The notes under the pieces: model-generated | What the model was told of the DNA's origin: nothing | The model's input: the letters and a program-made list of their open reading frames with translations, nothing else | Database searches by the model: none | In this document: in pieces, positions 58,008 through 64,000 of the stretch | Layout: every line of letters starts with the position of its first letter | Numbering within the stretch: position 1 is the stretch's first letter | Translations under genes and position numbers: made by a program | NCBI GenBank assembly: GCA_954871525.1 | Contig: OX940864.1 | Coordinates: 3,032,001 to 3,096,000, forward strand | Origin: Parietaria judaica | Taxonomy: Eukaryota > Streptophyta > Magnoliopsida > Rosales > Urticaceae | Direction of reading: 5' to 3' | Length of the DNA stretch: 64,000 nucleotides

Positions 58008-59405
58008 ATGATTCCCTTCGCGTACCTGATTCTCGCCTTGCTCGCCATCGGGTTCGCCGTTCGCGTGCTTCTCCACCGAACCGGGCTGGTCTTCATCGTC
58101 AGGAAATGGTGGAGCGCCTTCGAGGACCTTTTCCATGTCTACCAGAGCTTCAAGGTCCCCGAATTCCACGAAACCAATATGCAGGAGAATCAGCTTCACC
58201 GCAGGGTGCTCGAGTATCTGAATTCGCTGACCTCGATCGAGGACTCCGATTTCGCCAACCTCGTCACCGGGAAGAAATCGAGCGACATCGTCGTCAGGCT
58301 TGATCCCAACCAGACGATCGAGGACCGGTTCCTGGGAGCGAAGCTCGTTTGGGTCTGCGAAAATGGCGGCCTGACTCTGCGGATTCGGAAAGCTGATAAG
58401 CGGAGGATTCTCAGGCCGTACCTGCAGCACATCCACGAGGTCGCCGACGAGTTCGAGCAGAGGAGGAAGGAGACGAGGCTCTTCATGAACGTCGACGGAC
58501 GGTGGCGATCGACGCCGTTCTCGCACCCGTCTACGTTCGAGACGATCGCCATGGAATCCGATCTCAAATCGAAGATCAAATCGGATTTGGAGAATTTCCT
58601 CAAATCGAAGCAGTATTACCACAGACTGGGCCGGGTCTGGAAACGGAGCTTCCTCCTGTACGGCCCTTCCGGCACCGGGAAGACGAGCTTCGTCGCGGCC
58701 ATGGCGAATTTCCTTGGCTACAACGTGTACGACCTCGATCTCTCGAAAATCCGCGACGACGCTGATCTGAGGACCGCGCTTCTGCAGACGACGGCGAGAT
58801 CGGTGATCGTTATCGAAGATCTAGACTGGTTCCTCGCCGGGAAATCCACAGCCCTGACGTCCTCCGGCGTTCTGAGCTTCATGGACGGCCTGACGAGCTC
58901 ATCTTGCGCGGAGGAGAGGATCATGGTGTTCACGACGACACGGAAAGACGGGATTGACCCGGCAATTCTCCGGCCGGGCCGTGTCGACGTGCACATCCAC
59001 TTCCCTCTCTGCGATTTCATGGCCTTCAAGAATCTGGCGAGCAACTACCTGGGCGTGAAGGAGCACAAGCTCTTCCCGCAGGTGGAGGAGATTTTCCAGA
59101 GCGGGTCGAGCCTCAGCCCGGCCGAGATCGGCGAGCTCATGCTCGCCAACCGGGCTTCCCCGAGCCGGGCGATCAAGTCCGTCATCACGGCTTTGCAGAC
59201 CGACGGGGCCGGGAAATTCTCACGAAAATTCGGCGAGTTCACCCCGACACCAACGAGAAGCTCCGTGGACGAAACGAGCGAACCGGGCGGGTTCTTCGAA
59301 GGGGGCCGGCCCGGGAAGGACTTGCGGAAGCTCGTCGGGCTGTTGCGGATGAAGAGCAACCGAAAGTCGGACGCTTTCGACGCGGGTTTGGGCCACGGGG
59401 GATGA
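58008..59405 (+). CDS. BCS1-type AAA-ATPase (At2g46620-like), intronless
   Basis: 465 residues. An N-terminal membrane segment (residues about 3-25) is followed by the plant AAA-ATPase-associated region (FHVYQSFKVPEF, ENQLHRRVLEYL, ...LRIRKADKRRIL) and the BCS1-like HPSTFETIAME at 173-183. The AAA core has Walker A GPSGTGKT at 219-226, Walker B VIVIEDLD at 266-273, then IMVFTTTRKDGIDPAILRPGRVD, which is sensor 1 and the arginine-finger region. The residue after the P-loop Thr is Ser, as in relatives. Plant members sit in mitochondrial, ER or plasma membranes and several respond to stress. The sequence alone does not settle location. High GC and no intron contrast with the flanks. The best recalled match by family is At2g46620. 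Confidence 0.93.
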   Translation: MIPFAYLILALLAIGFAVRVLLHRTGLVFIVRKWWSAFEDLFHVYQSFKVPEFHETNMQENQLHRRVLEYLNSLTSIEDSDFANLVTGKKSSDIVVRLDPNQTIEDRFLGAKLVWVCENGGLTLRIRKADKRRILRPYLQHIHEVADEFEQRRKETRLFMNVDGRWRSTPFSHPSTFETIAMESDLKSKIKSDLENFLKSKQYYHRLGRVWKRSFLLYGPSGTGKTSFVAAMANFLGYNVYDLDLSKIRDDADLRTALLQTTARSVIVIEDLDWFLAGKSTALTSSGVLSFMDGLTSSSCAEERIMVFTTTRKDGIDPAILRPGRVDVHIHFPLCDFMAFKNLASNYLGVKEHKLFPQVEEIFQSGSSLSPAEIGELMLANRASPSRAIKSVITALQTDGAGKFSRKFGEFTPTPTRSSVDETSEPGGFFEGGRPGKDLRKLVGLLRMKSNRKSDAFDAGLGHGG

Positions 59406-61654
59406 CGTGGCAGGGCGCAGTTTGACTTTTAGGTTTGGGGATGACGTGTCACGCTGCAAGTGGTGGGACCGAGGAGGGACCGGTCAATGGGTGGAAATTC
59501 TAGTTAGCCGAAAAGGCTATTCTGGTGGCGTGGAATCGGAGGGTATTTTGGTAGTTTTGGTCATTCTTCTTTTGTATCTATTTTCGCTTCGTAGATTGAT
59601 AAAATAGGATTTGATTTTTGTTCTTTTTTGTGAAAAGAAAAGACCAATTATTTAGCTTGAATTGTTTAAGAGGTAAAGAGCGATTTGATAATGCGTCACA
59701 CACCATACACGAATTCTTTTATTTATTTCTTTTTATATTATTCGATATTCGATTGCAACGTAGAGTAGAATTATGGACACATAGCTCAGAAGCTTAAGGA
59801 CCACATTTTGTAGTGACATCCATTTCATATCTTAATATAATTCCAAATTGTGATTAAAAATAATAATAATAATAATGATGGGGCACTTTCTAGTAGAATG
59901 AGTTCCATTCAGAAGCATAGGGCTTAAAAAGTCACGACATTAAATTAATTAATATTTAATATTATTATTACGGTTAAATAATAAATTAATTATTTATACC
60001 GATCAAAAGCATAATAACGAAATTAGATACATATTAAAAGGGTTAGATTTTTTTTTTAACCAAAAACTTATCTTGAGGAGGTTTATATTAAAATTCCATT
60101 GAAGATTAATGAGGTTAAATTTAAACCTTACATGAATTTACGCTAAAAATCGAATAAGATTAAGATGTATTATTGTACAATTTTTTTGTTTTTTTTTTAG
60201 TGAGAAAATTTGAACCCATCCAACTCTACTTTAGATCGGACCTTTAGAGAAACAAGACAAAATCAATTGAAAATACAAATTTCAGGATCTTAGATAATTA
60301 AAAATTAAGAATTATGCAATTTAAATTTGAATTTGAATATTTTTTTTATAATGCTAATTTGTTCAGTTGAATTGCAAGGGGAAAGGACACATTTAGTGAT
60401 AGAAGTTGCAAATTGCATTGCATTGCATTGCATGTGACCAAAATCAGTACTTGATTATTGGCAACCTTTTCGGTCAGACCCTGGAATCAAACTATTATGG
60501 GTCTGGATTTTCTGGCCTCATAATTGCCTCTTCTTCTTCTTCTCAGAATCAAATGATGAAATTTAGAAAGATAAAAGAGACAAAAATACACACATAGTGT
60601 CACGAGTCTTTAATAAGTAATACACTACTATATCTATCTACTTATCTACTATGTCGTCAACTCCAAACATCATTTCTTGCCCACTACTTACTTGATCTTC
60701 ATCTTTAAGGGAAATCCATCAATTTCATGGAATTATTTTATTCAGAATTTGAAGAATAAAGTTCAATTTTAATGAGTGAGCAGATGAGACATTATGATAA
60801 ATAAAAAGGTCAAATCGAAGTCGATATTGATAACTAATATTATGTTGTTGATTTCGCTCTGAATGTAATTTTTTTTCTTTCTATTTTCAATTTCGATAGA
60901 AGTATAGACTCTGTAAAAGTTTATTTCTAATAACTATTATTACAATATGATATTTTATCTATTTTCAATTAATAATATGCGTTTAGTAAAAAAAAAAATA
61001 CTCGACGGGTTTAAACTAGCACTTTACCAGTTTTCAAACGATAATTCGTAAACGATCAATTTTTTTTCTTCAATTTATTGGAAATTTCTAATAACTAATT
61101 GGGGGAAATATAAATTAGTTGTATCAGAAGTCCGAAAATGCGAATAACACAAATAATTTGTAGTTTGTATGTACGTTTCTCTTGTAAACTCAAAATTTAA
61201 TGCATTTGTAAATATTCAATTCTTGTTCAGGATACGAATTCGAAGAATTAGATAATAAAATAAAATAAAAACTGAGAGAAAGTAAAATTAAAAATTAAGA
61301 TTATACATGAAAAGTTTAGATCGGCACAATTATTATCGGCATCGGATCACACTCTAGTAAAAATAAAATTAATACCCCATTAAGCATAATTAATTAAGAA
61401 TAGATAAATGCCTATGCTTGAAGCGCATTAAATAATAATAAGATAAAGTACATTCGATTAAATATATTCGAATAAAGTTCAAAAAATATATAAACTAAAG
61501 TCCCTATCTTCAAAATATACATATACTTGATAAAAAGAATGAGTAAATTAACCTATATGATATAGGCTTATCTTTTGCTAGGCTTTACGGCCCAAATTAT
61601 GTGCGATGCGAACATGGTTTTGCAAATCAACTTTCCATTTCAATTAAATTATAA
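59406..61654. other. AT-rich intergenic stretch
   Basis: The AAA-ATPase 3' flank to about 59640, then AT-rich DNA. CATTGCATTGCATTGCATG at 60416-60434 is a short pentamer repeat. No gene. Confidence 0.5.
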
Positions 61655-62133
61655 GGGATTAAGGGTTAATGACGGCAAAAATACCCAAAGTTTGGTCCAA
61701 GAACCCCTCGTGTACCCAAAGTTTAAAAGTAGTGGCAAAAATACCCAAAGTCACATTTGGGGAGTTGACCACTTCATTCTCGTAACGCTGTTAACTTACT
61801 TGTTAATTCTGACCATGTGGACAAATCTGTTTTGTTAAGTGTAATCATTAGGGGTTCAATTAGTTGTTTTAAATAGTATTAATTAGGGGTTTAATTCCTT
61901 GTTTTGTCGTAAACGAGGCTAATGTGGGCTCGTTCACGTGGCAAAAATTATTATGTCAGCAACCCACATTTGTCCACGTGGCCAGAGTTAACGGGTAAGT
62001 TAACGGCGTTACGAGAATGAAATGGTCAACTCCCCAAATGCGATTTTGGGTATTTTTGCCACCACTTTTAAACTTTGGGTACACGAGGGGTTTTCTTTGA
62101 CCAAACTTTGGGTATTTTTGCCGTCATTAACCC
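61655..62133. mobile_element. 479-bp Mutator-like MITE with long inverted repeats
   Basis: Arms of about 165-190 bp (left GGGTTAATGACGGCAAAAAT, right its complement to CCGTCATTAACCC) pair over most of their length, including TTACGAGAATGAA and TTGACCA. An exact 9-bp duplication AAATTATAA lies at 61646-61654 and 62134-62142, the size expected for Mutator-like elements. No transposase. Confidence 0.92.
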
Positions 62134-63806
62134 AAATTATAATGAGCTAATTATTACAATGACACTCTCATAAAATGAATATGTAGGAATTAAAATGTAT
62201 ATATATTGAGATTTAAGAGTGCAATTATTCTGCTGTTCAATACTCACAATCATAGCAAGAACATTAATTTCATTTGGCCAAAAAATAAATTACAAAAAGC
62301 TAGTCACTCCAGCTGGCTATTTAATCATCAAATTGGAACTTTTTTTTTCTTTTCTTAAGAAAGAACTCGGAATTATTATTATTCCTTAAATAAATTAATA
62401 AAATTAAGTTTTTAGATACATTCTTAGAAAAATAGAACAATTTATAATAAAATTCGTGCACGATATATTCTCAGTGGTAAATATTTATATTTTCAATTAT
62501 TCTGAATAATAATAAAAATTCAATAAAAAATTTTAAATTATCTCACATTATTTAAAAAAGAAAACTTGAATAATTTTACGGTTATTTTCCTTATTAATTA
62601 TATTTGAAATGCCGATATGCACTTCCTTTCCACACATTACCACATTATTATGCTTTAAATTTTTAGTAGGAAAATAAATACTATAATATAAATATTTTTT
62701 TGTTTGTCAATATTGTTTATGCATATAACTATGTAAGTGTTCTCCAAGTACACATCTGGATAATCATTACATCCATGCATGTTAGCTTTACATGTTCTAA
62801 TTGACATCACATATTATGAATTTTATATTCAAATGAGTATAATCATTGGTAAATGGTAATTATTGAATCACTTATTGATGAAGTTTCTTTTCACATGTTA
62901 CGAATATTTTGTATTAAATATATAGATTATGGAATGTACCTTTCAATCATTTTTAATGCATTGTCCACGCTTGGTTCCACCTGTGAAAACAAATTATTGG
63001 CTTATTATTTAAATACAAAACTATGTATCCATAGCTCACTATTTTATTGTTGCTGATATGTAGTTGGTATATATTAAGATATAATGATATATGGAAAGAG
63101 TATTTAAGTAAATTGATGTGTCGAAAAAATTAACAAGTATAGCTTATAGTTTGGAAAATATATACAAATGAGTCAATATAGTTGTTAATCTTAATCATAA
63201 TACACTTTAAGACACATATTAGATATTTTAGGACGCGTTTTATGACATTTTGGGGTGATTGAAAAGTGATAGTATAAGAATTTAAAGATTAATTTGGCAA
63301 AAGCTCTAGTCGTTTTTAAACTTGGTAAAGGCATTAAAAGTTTTTGTTTTTATTTTATTGTAAGGAGACTAAAGCAAACGGTTGAGTAACTCATCACTAC
63401 ACATATCTAATTTTATTATCCCTAAAAAAATATATAGTTTTGTTTAATAAATCGAATAATTTGTTTTTACTTTAGCCATAACTAAATTATTTATTGCTTT
63501 AGCCATAACTAAATTATTTATTCGTCGAGTGTAAAATATATTTAAATTAGATTTCTCGAATATAAAATATATTTAAATTATTACCGCGATGAGATTGGTC
63601 TATATTTCCCTCTTTCTTATGGCCCATTGGGCCCAATTTTCAAAAAATCATATTTAATCTCTATAATCTATTAATCTCCATCTCATTATCAACTCCAAGA
63701 TAGTATATAATTCTTAACAATGTATATTATAAACACATAGCAAGGTTAATAAATTCTCATTGGCTACCGGTGATTTCTCCAGAATTAATTAGCATTATCG
63801 GTAATT

Positions 63807-63837
<31 letters not shown>

Positions 63838-64000
63838 ATTCTTTTATCGATTTCTCGTCGGTTTCCCGGCATTTTCCTGTTATTTCTTCAAAACTACAAA
63901 AACCCTTCCACTTTCATTTGAAACTATTTTGGTGCAAAACAGAAAAATAGAAAATCAGTGATCGATTCACATATTTTTATAGAAACGCGGCAAGAAACGG
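62134..64000. other. AT-rich terminal stretch
   Basis: A short tandem duplication (TTAGCCATAACTAAATTATTTATT twice in 63472-63522, written here only by position and first words) and a (TA)n run at about 63806-63835. No gene is supported. Confidence 0.5.

Noticed and set aside
1..64000. CRISPR arrays, bacterial operons, organellar DNA
   Set aside because: Introns, plant gene families and plant transposons throughout. The regular repeats at 39013 and 15430 lack spacers of CRISPR type.

Overview
This window is plant nuclear DNA, almost certainly from a eudicot. The coding genes have GT-AG introns, plant-only families are present (an IGT-family TAC1 gene, a P-class PPR gene, a chloroplast DUF4079 protein), and the rest is AT-rich DNA packed with plant transposons and (TA)n microsatellites. 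I count six host loci. They are TAC1 (minus, 795-2946, four exons), a VPS8-like CORVET subunit (plus, 20099-30329, about 18 exons, with several apparent lesions), an intronless proline-rich protein (minus, 33589-35016), a chloroplast DUF4079 membrane protein (minus, 46731-48796, four exons), an intronless PPR protein (plus, 49592-51331) and an intronless BCS1-type AAA-ATPase (plus, 58008-59405). TAC1, the AAA-ATPase and the DUF4079 gene match, as I remember the numbering, Arabidopsis genes from one ancestral block (At2g46640, At2g46620 and At3g61870). The gene backbone therefore looks like a conserved neighbourhood expanded by transposons.

Layout. 1-3.7 kb: TAC1, with a small hAT-Tip100-type element in intron 3. 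3.7-7.9 kb: decayed non-LTR (LINE) sequence, with the RNase H/3' end on plus and the endonuclease-RT part on minus. 7.9-15.4 kb: gene-poor AT-rich DNA with one Tip100-type element, a LINE 3' fragment and dispersed repeats. 15.4-18.9 kb: an unusual array of degenerate ~25-bp repeats that reverses orientation (foldback). It carries a complete 2.1-kb non-autonomous LTR element (5-bp target duplication, one gag-like ORF) and an 0.8-kb hAT-Ac-type element. 19.4-19.8 kb: another Tip100-type element. 20.1-30.3 kb: VPS8. 30.3-37 kb: gene-poor DNA, then the proline-rich gene. 37.2-45.06 kb: a Ty3/Gypsy Tat-lineage retrotransposon on minus that lacks its 5' LTR and the gag core. It has a 56-bp tandem array in its 3' UTR and a Tip100-type element nested in its 3' LTR. 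46.7-51.3 kb: the DUF4079 and PPR genes. 51.3-58 kb and 59.4-64 kb: AT-rich DNA with long-inverted-repeat Mutator-like MITEs, further hAT-type elements and a 95-bp tRNA-like retroposon with a 16-bp target duplication.

The most interesting items are these. (a) The Tat element's single UAG between protease and RT is followed by CAG-UUA, a match to the TMV-type readthrough context. (b) The VPS8 locus has a +1 shift near its N-terminus, a missing 3' splice site and an in-frame stop before a still recognisable C-terminal tail. (c) The foldback minisatellite. (d) The minimal 2.1-kb LTR element with one ORF filling its interior. (e) The compact tRNA-like retroposon. All calls are from reading the sequence; no database search was run.
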